64,000 nucleotides of DNA. It comes from JAEUJM01 sp041908445 (GTDB lineage Bacteria; Actinomycetota; Acidimicrobiia; Acidimicrobiales; DATDAH01). The stretch covers positions 96,797 through 160,796 of the forward strand of contig JAYRFK010000043.1 of the NCBI GenBank assembly GCA_041908445.1, read 5' to 3'. Made by a program: the position numbers and the translations under genes. Position 1 is the stretch's first letter. Every line of letters begins with the position of its first letter. The notes under the pieces are model-generated. The model worked only from the letters and a program-made list of their open reading frames with translations, made no database searches and was not told the origin of the DNA. Shown here one piece after another: positions 24,760-32,347 of this stretch.

Positions 24760-26126
24760 GCGCTGACGACCCCCGCCGGGCGCTGCCCGCGGTGGACGTC
24801 CTCGCCGCCACCGCGCCGGGTGACGCCCCGCCGCCGATCGCCCGCCGCGCCGCCCGGCGGGTGCTCGACGACGCCCGCGCCTCGATCGCCGGGGGTGCCC
24901 CGGCCCCCGGACCGGACGAGCTCGCCGCCGCCCTCACTGAGCAGCTCGCGCCGCTGACCCCGCCGCGGCCCGTGCTCAACGCCACCGGCGTCCTGTTGCA
25001 CACGAACCTCGGCCGGGCCCCGCTCGACGCCCCTGCCGACGACCGGTGGGCGGGGCCGTCGGACCTCGAGCTCGACCTCGCGTCGGGTCGCCGGGGCGGG
25101 CGCCTGCGCTCGGTGGAGGAGGCCGCAACGACCCTCACCGGCGCCGAGGACGCCCTCGTGGTGAACAACGGGGCGGCGGCGCTGACGCTGGCCCTCGCCG
25201 CGCTCGCGGGTGGTCGTGAGGTGGTGGTGTCACGAGGCCAGCTCGTCGAGATCGGCGGCTCGTTCCGGGTGCCGGACGTGATCGCCGCCGGGGGCGCCCG
25301 GCTGCGCGAGGTCGGCACCACGAACCGCACCCACGCCGGCGACTACCGCACCGCCGTCGGTGAGCACACCGGCGCCCTGCTCGAGGTGCACCCGTCCAAC
25401 TACCGGATCGAGGGCTTCGTGGCGCGGGTGACCACCGTCGACCTCGCGGTCCTGGCGGGCGAGGCGGGCGTGCCCCTGGTCGTCGACCTCGGGTCGGGCC
25501 TGCTCGACGAGCAGGCCCCGTGGCTCCCGGACGGGCCGCCACCGTGGCTCGCCGGCGAGCCCGGCGCCCGCCAGGCCCTTGCCGCAGGCGCCGACCTCGT
25601 CACCTTCAGCGGCGACAAGCTGCTGGGCGGCCCGCAGGCCGGGCTGCTGTGCGGACGGGCCTCGGCCGTGGCCGCGGCGCGCCGCCACCCGCTGGCGCGG
25701 GCGCTGCGGTACGACCGGGTCCGGGGCGCGCTGCTCCACCGCACCCTCGACACCTACCTGCGAGGAGCGGTCGCGGACGAGGTGCCCTTCTGGCGGCTCG
25801 CGCTGGCCCCCGAGGCGGAGGTGCAGGCACGGGCGCAGGCACTCGCCGCCGCCCTGCCGGACGACGCTCCCCTCCGGGTGATCGACGCCGCCGGTGCCGT
25901 CGGGGCCGGTTCGCTCCCGGGACGGGAGGTGCCCGGTCGGGCCGTGGCCCTCGACCACCCCCGACCCGATCGCCTCGCCGCGGCCCTTCGCCGTGCGGCG
26001 GTCCTCGCCGTGGTGACCGACGGGGCCGTGGTGGTCCACCTGCGGACGGTCGACCCGAGCCAGGACGCGCTGCTGGCGAGCTCGGTGATCGAGGCCCTCG
26101 CCGCGGTGGACCCCGCCGAGCCGTGA
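24756..26126 (+). CDS. selA: L-seryl-tRNA(Sec) selenium transferase
   Basis: PLP-dependent conversion of Ser-tRNA(Sec) to Sec-tRNA(Sec) with selenophosphate. The protein is 456 residues, close to the bacterial norm. The PLP lysine is Lys288 in FSGDKLLGGPQAGLLCG. Other family stretches are RPVLNATGVLLHTNLGRAPL and LRYDRV before the C-terminal small domain. ATG at 24756 overlaps the selD stop, and its own TGA overlaps the selB start by four bases. The three genes thus form one tight operon with tRNA-Sec at its head, giving a complete bacterial selenocysteine machinery. Confidence 0.96.
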   Translation: MSADDPRRALPAVDVLAATAPGDAPPPIARRAARRVLDDARASIAGGAPAPGPDELAAALTEQLAPLTPPRPVLNATGVLLHTNLGRAPLDAPADDRWAGPSDLELDLASGRRGGRLRSVEEAATTLTGAEDALVVNNGAAALTLALAALAGGREVVVSRGQLVEIGGSFRVPDVIAAGGARLREVGTTNRTHAGDYRTAVGEHTGALLEVHPSNYRIEGFVARVTTVDLAVLAGEAGVPLVVDLGSGLLDEQAPWLPDGPPPWLAGEPGARQALAAGADLVTFSGDKLLGGPQAGLLCGRASAVAAARRHPLARALRYDRVRGALLHRTLDTYLRGAVADEVPFWRLALAPEAEVQARAQALAAALPDDAPLRVIDAAGAVGAGSLPGREVPGRAVALDHPRPDRLAAALRRAAVLAVVTDGAVVVHLRTVDPSQDALLASSVIEALAAVDPAEP

Positions 26127-27922
26127 TCATCGCCACCGCCGGCCACGTCGACCACGGCAAGTCGAGCCTCGTCCGGCGCCTCACCGGCACCGACCCGGAC
26201 CGGTGGGCCGAGGAGCGCGAGCGCGGGCTCACCATCGACCTCGGGTTCGCCTGGACCGATCTCCCGTCCGGGCGCACGGCCGCCTTCGTCGACGTCCCGG
26301 GCCACCGTCGCTTCGTGGCCAACGCCCTGTCGGGGTGCGGCGCGGTCGACGGCGTGCTGCTGGCGATCTCCGCCCGGGAGGGTTGGCGGCCCCAGACCGA
26401 GGAGCACGTGGCGATGCTCGACCTGCTGGGCGCACCCACCGGCGTCGTGGCGCTGACCTTCACGGACACCGTCGACGCCTCCGCCGCCGCCGACGCCGCC
26501 CGAGCGGTGGCCGAACGGCTGGCCGGCACGTTCCTCGCCGGGGCCCCGATCCTCGCGACCGGGGCGGACGGCCGCGGCGACGAGGCGCTGCGGCAGGCCA
26601 TCGACGAGGTCGTCACGACCTGCCCGACCGCCCGAGACGACGACCGGCCCCGACTGTGGATCGACCGCTCGTTCCTCCTCGACGGGGTGGGCCGGGTGGT
26701 GACCGGGACCCTGTCCGGGGGCGCCGTGGCGACCGGTGGGCGGTTGGCGGCGACCGACGGCCGCACCAGCACGCTCCTCCGGATCCGCTCCCTCCGGCGC
26801 AACGGGGAGCCCGTCGAGCGGGCCACCCCCGGCGCGCGCGTGGCCCTCGCCGTCCGAGCGGATGGGGCGGCGCCCCAACGGGGTCAAGCCGTGGTCCGCG
26901 CCGAGCAGTGGCAGGCGGGGCGGGTGCTCCACGTGACCCTCACCCCGGCCCGCGGCCACGAGCCACCGCGCCCGCGTGGCTCGTTCCTGCTGCACCTGGG
27001 CACCTGGTCGGCGGCGGTGCGCCTGTCGTACCCCCGCGACGCCACCGGCGAGGGCGTCCCCGCCCTGGCCCGCCTGCACCTCGACACGCCCCTCGCGCCA
27101 GTGGCGCCAGGCGACCGGTTCGTGCTGCGCGACGCCGGGCGGGCCGCCACGGTGGCGGGCGGCCTGGTCCTCGCCGTGGACGCCGCCATCCGCCGACGCC
27201 CGCCCGCAGCGCTCCGACGCCGAGCCGAGTCGTTGGCGGGACCCCCACCGGCCCGGACCCGATGCCTGGCGGCGGCGATCCTGGCCGAAGGCGATGGCAC
27301 CGCCACCGCCGCCGACCTCCGGGCCGAGACCGGCACGGCCCTCCCGGTGGGCACCCGGCCCCGGGGCGACCGACGGACTGCCCTTCCCGCGTTGCGCCGC
27401 GCCCGGGCCGCGCTCGAGCACCAGCTCGCCGCCGACGGTGCCGTCCCGCTGGCCTCCACCACGGTCGTGGAGGCACATGCCGCCGCCGACCTGGTCGACC
27501 GGGGACTCGCCGTCGAACGCGACGGCGTCCTGCACGCGGTGGGACGCGACCCGGCCCAACGCTGGCGCGACCTGGCGGCGCGCCTGGACGCGGCGGTGGT
27601 CGACGGGAGCCTGCCCCGCCTCTTCACCACCGAGGACGCCTCCCTCGTCGGCGCCACGCCACGTGAGCTACGACGTCTCGACGACGAGGGTCTCGTCGTC
27701 GCGATCCCACCGTTCCTGGTGACCACCGGGACCTATCGGGCGCTGGCGGCCGCCGTGCGCAACCGCCTCGCGGCCGGGCCTGCCACCGCCGCCGAGCTCA
27801 AGGACGCCGTCGGCCTGACCCGCCGTCACGCCATCCCGCTCCTCGAGGCCCTCGACCGCGACGGGCTCTCGCGCCGAGTCGGCGACCTCCGGATCGGCGC
27901 CGACCGACAGACTCCCACCTGA
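26123..27922 (+). CDS. selB: Selenocysteine-specific elongation factor
   Basis: GTPase that delivers Sec-tRNA(Sec) to UGA codons carrying a SECIS hairpin. The protein is 599 residues. The P loop is GHVDHGKSS (residues 7-15), switch II DVPGHRRFVANAL, followed by EF-Tu-like beta domains and C-terminal winged-helix repeats that bind SECIS RNA (for example LKDAVGLTRRHAIPLLEALD). The G4 motif, normally NKxD or TKxD, reads TFTD (ALTFTDTVD), which could alter guanine-base contacts. GTG at 26123 overlaps the selA stop. Which selenoproteins it serves is not shown here, except a candidate five genes downstream. Confidence 0.95.
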   Translation: MIIATAGHVDHGKSSLVRRLTGTDPDRWAEERERGLTIDLGFAWTDLPSGRTAAFVDVPGHRRFVANALSGCGAVDGVLLAISAREGWRPQTEEHVAMLDLLGAPTGVVALTFTDTVDASAAADAARAVAERLAGTFLAGAPILATGADGRGDEALRQAIDEVVTTCPTARDDDRPRLWIDRSFLLDGVGRVVTGTLSGGAVATGGRLAATDGRTSTLLRIRSLRRNGEPVERATPGARVALAVRADGAAPQRGQAVVRAEQWQAGRVLHVTLTPARGHEPPRPRGSFLLHLGTWSAAVRLSYPRDATGEGVPALARLHLDTPLAPVAPGDRFVLRDAGRAATVAGGLVLAVDAAIRRRPPAALRRRAESLAGPPPARTRCLAAAILAEGDGTATAADLRAETGTALPVGTRPRGDRRTALPALRRARAALEHQLAADGAVPLASTTVVEAHAAADLVDRGLAVERDGVLHAVGRDPAQRWRDLAARLDAAVVDGSLPRLFTTEDASLVGATPRELRRLDDEGLVVAIPPFLVTTGTYRALAAAVRNRLAAGPATAAELKDAVGLTRRHAIPLLEALDRDGLSRRVGDLRIGADRQTPT

Positions 27923-27966
27923 TCTGCGATACTCACGGTCTCGCAAGTGGCGCTGGGACGGTCTGC

Positions 27967-28776
27967 ATGGCGACTGGGCGGACGAGACAGGTGGCCTCCG
28001 TGGTGGTCACGTTGGCGGTGGCGCTCATCGTCGTCGGCACGGCCCCCGTCGCCGCGGAGGAGCCCGTGCGGGGCCAGGCGTTCCCCGGCACGGACGGCGG
28101 CCCCGAGCTCGTCGTCGGCGACACCACCGCCTACCCGGCGCGTGCCGTCGGCACCCTCGATGCGACGCTGGACGGCGACCCGGTGCGGTGCGCCGCCTTC
28201 CTGATCGACAAGAACTCGGTGCTCACCGCCGCCCACTGCGTCCACGACGGCTCGGGCGACGTCCCGGACGCCTGGGCCACCGCCACCGTGTTCGACCCCG
28301 GCCACGACGGCGCCACGACGCCCTACCGCACGTGCGCCGCGACCGGGGCCCACGCCCCCTACGGCTGGCGGACCGCCGCCGACGAGCGGGTCGACTACGC
28401 CGTGGTCCAACTGGACTGCGGCATCGGGCGGCGGGTCGGCTGGTTCGGCCTCTGGCTGTCCGGACGGGGCGACGACGTGCTCGGCGACGAGGTCCGCGTG
28501 CGGGGTTACCCGGCGGACCTGGCGGGACACCAGTGGCGTGGCGGCGGCCGGGTCACCACCACGACACCGAAGCAGGTGTTCCACAACGCCCGTACCCGGG
28601 GGACGGCGGGTGGGCCGGTCTACGTGTCCACGCCGGCCTGCGGCGGCCCCTGCGCGATCCTCGTCCAGGCGGACGAGGCGCACGGCACCGGCATCCACGC
28701 GTCGGGCCCCCACGGCCCCCGGTTCACCCGGGCCCGGTTCGGCCAGGTCCTCGCGTGGGCCGCCGAGAACGGCTGA
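27967..28776 (+). CDS. Secreted trypsin-like protein lacking the catalytic serine
   Basis: A 269-residue exported protein (signal helix VVVTLAVALIVVGTAPVAA). It aligns with the two proteases at 21.3-23.4 kb, including the CGGPC motif. His is in LTAAHCVHDGS and Asp in VDYAVVQLDCG, but where the paralogues have GGQSGSP this protein has RGTAGGPVYV: the serine is Ala214 (codon GCG at 28606-28608). It is therefore predicted to be catalytically dead, perhaps a binding or scaffold protein. ATG at 27967 lies 44 bp behind selB. It heads a compact run of genes ending with the candidate selenoprotein. Confidence 0.8.
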   Translation: MATGRTRQVASVVVTLAVALIVVGTAPVAAEEPVRGQAFPGTDGGPELVVGDTTAYPARAVGTLDATLDGDPVRCAAFLIDKNSVLTAAHCVHDGSGDVPDAWATATVFDPGHDGATTPYRTCAATGAHAPYGWRTAADERVDYAVVQLDCGIGRRVGWFGLWLSGRGDDVLGDEVRVRGYPADLAGHQWRGGGRVTTTTPKQVFHNARTRGTAGGPVYVSTPACGGPCAILVQADEAHGTGIHASGPHGPRFTRARFGQVLAWAAENG

Positions 28777-28786
28777 GGGAGCGACC

Positions 28787-29476
28787 GTGTCCGAGATCAC
28801 CCACATCGCCGTCGACGCCGCTCGGGTGACGATCACGAGCGACGCCGACCTCCGCGCGATCGCCACGTCGGCGGGCCGCTTCCTCGTGGACGGCGTCGTC
28901 CGCGAGGTGACCACCCAGCCCGCCGGCTTCTTCGACGTGCTGGTGGCCGCCGAAGGCCTCACCCCGACCGAGGAGTACCAGCTCGCCGGCGGGACGCTCC
29001 GGCTCGCTCGGGCCGTCCACGCCGATCCGGTGTCGGGCACACAGCGCACCGACACCACCGCCGTGTGGGAGGCCCAAGGCTCATCCCTCGCGCTGACGAC
29101 GAGCGACCTCGACACCGAGGGAGTGCTCGGGGTGCTCGAGCGCCTCGAGCTCGTGCCCTCGCCAGAGGGCCTCGCGGTCCTGCCCGGCGCCGGCGTGAGC
29201 TGGTACGACGCCCCGCAGCTGGTGAAGGAGCTCCCCGGCCTCGGGCTGTTGGAGATCACGCCACTGTCGGGTGACACCGCCGGGTCGCTGCCGTCCTGGC
29301 CCGGCACCCCGGTCGCCGGCGGCGAGCTCTACGGCGACGAGCTCGCCCCCGGGGTCCCCTACGTGGTGCTCGTCACCGAGACCGCCCGGGTCAACGTGCT
29401 GCCCGACGAGGGCGCCGTCGAGGCCGCGGCCGCCGGCGCCGCGTCGCTCCTGGTCGAGTGGGAGCGGCCGGCGTGA
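28787..29476 (+). CDS. Unknown protein in the sel-linked redox operon
   Basis: A 229-residue protein with no signal peptide, transmembrane helix or cysteine. It is acidic and mainly predicted beta strand, for example ITHIAVDAARVTITSDADL, GRFLVDGVVREVTT and YVVLVTETARVNVLPDEGAV. No family is recognised. GTG at 28787 is 10 bp after the previous stop, and the TGA overlaps the GTG of the thioredoxin-like gene (GTGA), so it is firmly part of this operon. A cytoplasmic chaperone or partner of the exported proteins next door is possible but unproven. Confidence 0.7.
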   Translation: MSEITHIAVDAARVTITSDADLRAIATSAGRFLVDGVVREVTTQPAGFFDVLVAAEGLTPTEEYQLAGGTLRLARAVHADPVSGTQRTDTTAVWEAQGSSLALTTSDLDTEGVLGVLERLELVPSPEGLAVLPGAGVSWYDAPQLVKELPGLGLLEITPLSGDTAGSLPSWPGTPVAGGELYGDELAPGVPYVVLVTETARVNVLPDEGAVEAAAAGAASLLVEWERPA

Positions 29477-30012
29477 GCCTGACCGCGACCGCCTTCGTGC
29501 TCACGTGGGCCGCAGTGGTGACCCTCGGCTTCGCGCTCGCCGGCGTGCTCGCGCGGGTGCACCGCCTCGAAGAGCGTCTCGCCCTCGGGGCAACGGCGCC
29601 CGGGCCGGGCCCCTCCGGTGCCGGCGGTCCCACGGTGGGCACCCTCGCGCCGGCCACGCCAGGGATCGACACCAGCGACGGCGCACTCCTGCTCTTCGCC
29701 GACCGCACCTGCGGATCGTGCCTGCGGGTCCTGCCCACGGTGGCCGCCGCCGGCGCCGACGCCCGCCTCACCGTCCACGTGCTCTGGAGCGGTGCTGCCG
29801 GGCCGACCGGGGACGCAGCCGACACCGGCGTCGTCCATCACCCTGACGCCGGTGCCGTCCACGCCGCCTACGGGGTGACCGCAGCGCCGTGGCTGGTCGC
29901 GGTCGCAGCCGACGGTCACATCGCCGCCAGCGGTCCAGCAGGCAGCGTCGAGCGGACCGAGGCCCTCGTCGCGGTCCTCGCCCACCACGATCCGGAGGAG
30001 GTCGACCGCTGA
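29473..30012 (+). CDS. MauD-like membrane-anchored thioredoxin-fold protein
   Basis: A 179-residue protein. One N-terminal transmembrane helix (residues ~7-27) is followed by a short coiled or linker stretch and a thioredoxin-like domain facing outside. The redox motif CGSC is at residues 80-83 in LLLFADRTCGSCLRVLP, and the cis-Pro region is GVTAAPWLVAVA. MauD, which helps form disulfides in the methylamine dehydrogenase light chain, has this layout and stands next to mauA, as here. GTG at 29473 overlaps the previous stop; the TGA overlaps the ATG of the MauA-like gene. Role inferred: disulfide handling of that Cys-rich protein. Confidence 0.75.
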   Translation: MSLTATAFVLTWAAVVTLGFALAGVLARVHRLEERLALGATAPGPGPSGAGGPTVGTLAPATPGIDTSDGALLLFADRTCGSCLRVLPTVAAAGADARLTVHVLWSGAAGPTGDAADTGVVHHPDAGAVHAAYGVTAAPWLVAVAADGHIAASGPAGSVERTEALVAVLAHHDPEEVDR

Positions 30013-30917
30013 TGCCGTACGCGGATCTGGTGACGATGAGCGCGCCGCCCCCCGGCGCACCCCTGCGCCGGCGGCGCGAGGCCGAGCGCTTCCGCTACAC
30101 CCCGGCGCCGACCCGCCGAGGGTTCCTCGCCGGCGTGCTCGCGGCCGGGGTCGGGGCCGGTGTGGCCGCCCTCGGCGTGTTCCCGAAGGCCCGGCCGGCG
30201 CTCGCCGATCCCACGCCGGGCCAGTACGGCTACCGGATCTACCAGGGCTGCCCGCCGTACGCGGGCGACGCCGAGTGCGAGCCCGGTTGCGGGCCCTCCC
30301 AGGTGCTGGCCGACACCTGTGAGACGAGCGGCCAGTACGCCGGCTGGTTCAAGAACCGCCCGGCCGAGGGCTACCGGCTCCGTCCCGGCAACTGCTGGGC
30401 CGGGTTCGACGGGTGGACGTGGGGCCACAACGGCCAGTGCGGCAACTGCAGCCAGCACACCCTGTACCGCTGCCACGACGGCTACAAGCTGATCGGCGGC
30501 GGCTGGTACCCGAAGATCTGCCGCAAGGTCATCGAGTGCGACGGCCGGGACCCGGACGCGCCCATCTACCACGACCCGGTCGGCGCCCTCGTGTCCGCGT
30601 CCGTGGTCGCCCCGGGCAAGGTCCGCCTCCGGGGCTGGGCCATCGACCCCGACGCCACCCGCTCCCCCGTCACCGTGGGCATCTACCGAGACGGGCGCCT
30701 GGTGGCCCGGCCGGTCGCCAACCGGCGGACCACCGCGATCCCGCCGTTCTTCTGGGCCAGCGGCCTCGAACACGGCTTCGACGTGACCGTCAGCGGTGTG
30801 GCACCCGGCGAGCACCGGTTCCTGGTGTTCGCCACGACCATCGGGCCCGGGAAGAACACGAAGCTGGGCGAGAAGCGGATCCGGATGCACGCCGGCGCGA
30901 ACCGCGGCACCGGCTGA
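30012..30917 (+). CDS. Tat-exported Cys-rich MauA-like protein with Ig-like C domain
   Basis: A 301-residue protein. A twin-arginine signal (TRRGFLAGVLAAGVG, Arg35-Arg36) precedes a Cys-rich domain (Cys80, 89, 93, 103, 128, 143, 146, 154, 170, 176). The block QCGNCSQHTLYRC followed by GYKLIGGGWYPKIC resembles the methylamine dehydrogenase light chain, where the Trp before the last Cys is one half of the TTQ cofactor (here Trp165). The second TTQ tryptophan region is absent. Instead a C-terminal Ig-like unit (KVRLRGWAIDPD ... HGFDVTV) follows, shared with the protein at 11116. Probably a structural or redox relative rather than an amine dehydrogenase. Confidence 0.72.
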   Translation: MPYADLVTMSAPPPGAPLRRRREAERFRYTPAPTRRGFLAGVLAAGVGAGVAALGVFPKARPALADPTPGQYGYRIYQGCPPYAGDAECEPGCGPSQVLADTCETSGQYAGWFKNRPAEGYRLRPGNCWAGFDGWTWGHNGQCGNCSQHTLYRCHDGYKLIGGGWYPKICRKVIECDGRDPDAPIYHDPVGALVSASVVAPGKVRLRGWAIDPDATRSPVTVGIYRDGRLVARPVANRRTTAIPPFFWASGLEHGFDVTVSGVAPGEHRFLVFATTIGPGKNTKLGEKRIRMHAGANRGTG

Positions 30918-30922
30918 TCCGG

Positions 30923-31672
30923 GTGGCGAACGCGGTCGGGTCCGCCCGGCGCCTCCTGAGCGACCCCGCCACCGTCACCATCGTCACCGCCGTGATGCTG
31001 GGCGCGGGATGGATCGCAGGCGCGGCGGTGGTCGTGCTGGTCGCCACCGGCGCCGGCGCCGGCCACTCGCTGTCCGGCAGCGTCTGAAGCCGCAACAGCG
31101 CCTACGCGCTCACGCCGCCGGTCTGGCGGCACCGGACCCCTCGACCCGCTGCGCTCACCGCCTTCGTGGTGGCCACCACCGCGGGCGGCCTCACCAGCGC
31201 GCTCCTCTTCTGGCTGCTCTCGGGGCTGCTCGCACCGTTGGCGCCGACGGTGCGGTTGTGGGTGTTCGTGGTGCTCGCCGCGCTGGTGCTCCTCGTCGGC
31301 CACGGCTTCGTCGGACTCCGGCTGCCCCAGAACCGCCAGCAGATCCCCCGCTCGGTGTTCGACCGGTCGCCGACGACGGCGGCCGCCCGCTTCGGCTACG
31401 AGCTCGGCACCGGTCTGCGCACCTACCTGCCCAGCGCGGCACCGCACCTCCTCGCCGTGGGCCTGGTGGTGCTCGGTGGCCCGTGGTGGGCCGCGGTCGC
31501 CCTCGGCGTGGGGTTCGGCCTCGGCCGGGGGCTGCTCCCCACCCAGCGGGCCCTTGCCCCCGACGCCCGCCGCTGGGATGCCCGGGTGGACCTGGAGGGT
31601 CCCGTCGTGCGGGGCGGCGGCGAGGTCCTCGCCCTCGTCGGGCTCGTCGTGGCCGCGCTGCTGCGCGTCTGA
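30923..31672 (+). CDS. Candidate selenoprotein: membrane protein with one in-frame UGA
   Basis: One reading frame from GTG 30923 to 31672, interrupted once by TGA at 31085-31087. Upstream are 54 codons with one TM helix (TIVTAVMLGAGWIAGAAVVV). Downstream the frame stays open and encodes about four more helices (ALLFWLLSGLL, LWVFVVLAALVLLVGHGF, then PHLLAVGLVVLG). Read as Sec the junction is SGSV-U-SRNSAYALTPP and the product is 249 residues. Support: GC-rich third positions continue across the 78 nt between TGA and the next start (GTG 31166), that start has no visible ribosome-binding site, a SECIS-like hairpin lies 27-43 nt after the TGA, and the complete sel machinery is adjacent. Alternative: two separate proteins, 30923-31087 and 31166-31672. 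No Cys-containing homologue is known to me. Confidence 0.55.
31114..31130 (+). promoter_or_regulatory. Candidate bacterial SECIS element
   Basis: A perfect 6-bp stem-loop GCCGCC-GGUCU-GGCGGC whose pentaloop GGUCU is the same as the SelB-recognised tip of E. coli fdhF. The loop is 33-37 nt after the in-frame UGA (31085-31087), at the far end of the 16-37 nt range used for bacterial SECIS prediction. It lies inside the open frame of the candidate selenoprotein. Confidence 0.55.
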
Positions 31673-31688
31673 TCTGGCGGTCAGGCGG

Positions 31689-32207
31689 TCAGGCGGTGGT
31701 GGCGACCGGGGCCTCGTCCTCGCGGCCGGCCCAGATGTTGTTGCAGCGCTCGCACACCTCTTCGGGCACGATGCCGACCTTCATCCCGAAGCTGAAGATC
31801 GTGCAGCCGAGGCAGAACCCGAGGAAGGCCTCCAGGCTGGCGGCGACGAGCAGCATCGCGATGACGGCCTGGGCGGCTCCCTCGAGGCCGAACCCGAACC
31901 AGAGGACCGAGGCGGTGACGGTGAAGGCGGCGCCGATGCCCTGGGCGAAGCGCTTGGGCGGGCCGGCGCAGAACGTGTGCTCGACGTCGATCCGCGGCGT
32001 GATCACCTGCGTGGCCAGGCGCCCGAGCGGGCTCAGGGTGGGCCCGGTGAGCACCCGGGCCAGGAACCCGTAGGTCATGATCGCCAGCACCCAGCTCCAG
32101 CCGGTGGCGAGGAACAGGACGGCCATGAGCACCACGCCCGAGGCGACGACGCGCGCCGAGGTCTCGTTGACGGGGTTCGGGAAGGAGAAGAGCTCGCTGC
32201 GGGTCAT
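31689..32207 (-). CDS. DUF4395 membrane protein
   Basis: A 172-residue protein with four hydrophobic helices. The N-terminal segment FPNPVNETSARVVASGVVL, RVLTGPTLSPLGRLATQVI and the C-terminal Cys-containing GFCLGCTIFSFGMKVG are typical of DUF4395. The C terminus has another pair, CERCNNIW. DUF4395 genes in actinobacteria often sit beside thioredoxin or rhodanese genes, and the CxxC-like pairs suggest a redox or sulfur role, but this is not established. The start ATG is at 32207. It converges on the candidate selenoprotein gene with 16 bp between stops. Confidence 0.82.
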   Translation of the reverse strand: MTRSELFSFPNPVNETSARVVASGVVLMAVLFLATGWSWVLAIMTYGFLARVLTGPTLSPLGRLATQVITPRIDVEHTFCAGPPKRFAQGIGAAFTVTASVLWFGFGLEGAAQAVIAMLLVAASLEAFLGFCLGCTIFSFGMKVGIVPEEVCERCNNIWAGREDEAPVATTA

Positions 32208-32292
32208 GGTTGTCGCCCTGTCCGGTGGTGAAAGCCGACCTACTTGGTCAGGTTTCTACCAGCAGTCCGCGCCGGCCACAACCCCGGGCGCG

Positions 32293-32324
32293 CCACGACC
32301 CCGGGAAGGGACCCGGGGTCGTGG
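32293..32324. terminator. Strong hairpin downstream of lipoprotein gene
   Basis: A perfect 13-bp stem with arms CCACGACCCCGGG and CCCGGGGTCGTGG around a 6-nt loop. It lies just past the end of the minus-strand lipoprotein gene (32348) and before the DUF4395 promoter region. There is no U tract, so termination strength is uncertain. Confidence 0.55.
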
Positions 32325-32347
32325 ACAGGGTGGGGCCGAGGGTGGGG

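Noticed and set aside
27920..27945. Possible Sec readthrough at the selB stop, because TGA is followed by GGTCT within 20 nt
   Set aside because: GGTCT here is not at the tip of a paired stem, the selB family ends at this length, and the downstream frame has no coding character.
31166..31672. Assignment of the multi-helix protein as MauE
   Set aside because: Its neighbours are MauD- and MauA-like, but the sequence does not show MauE/DoxX features, so I left it as uncharacterised.
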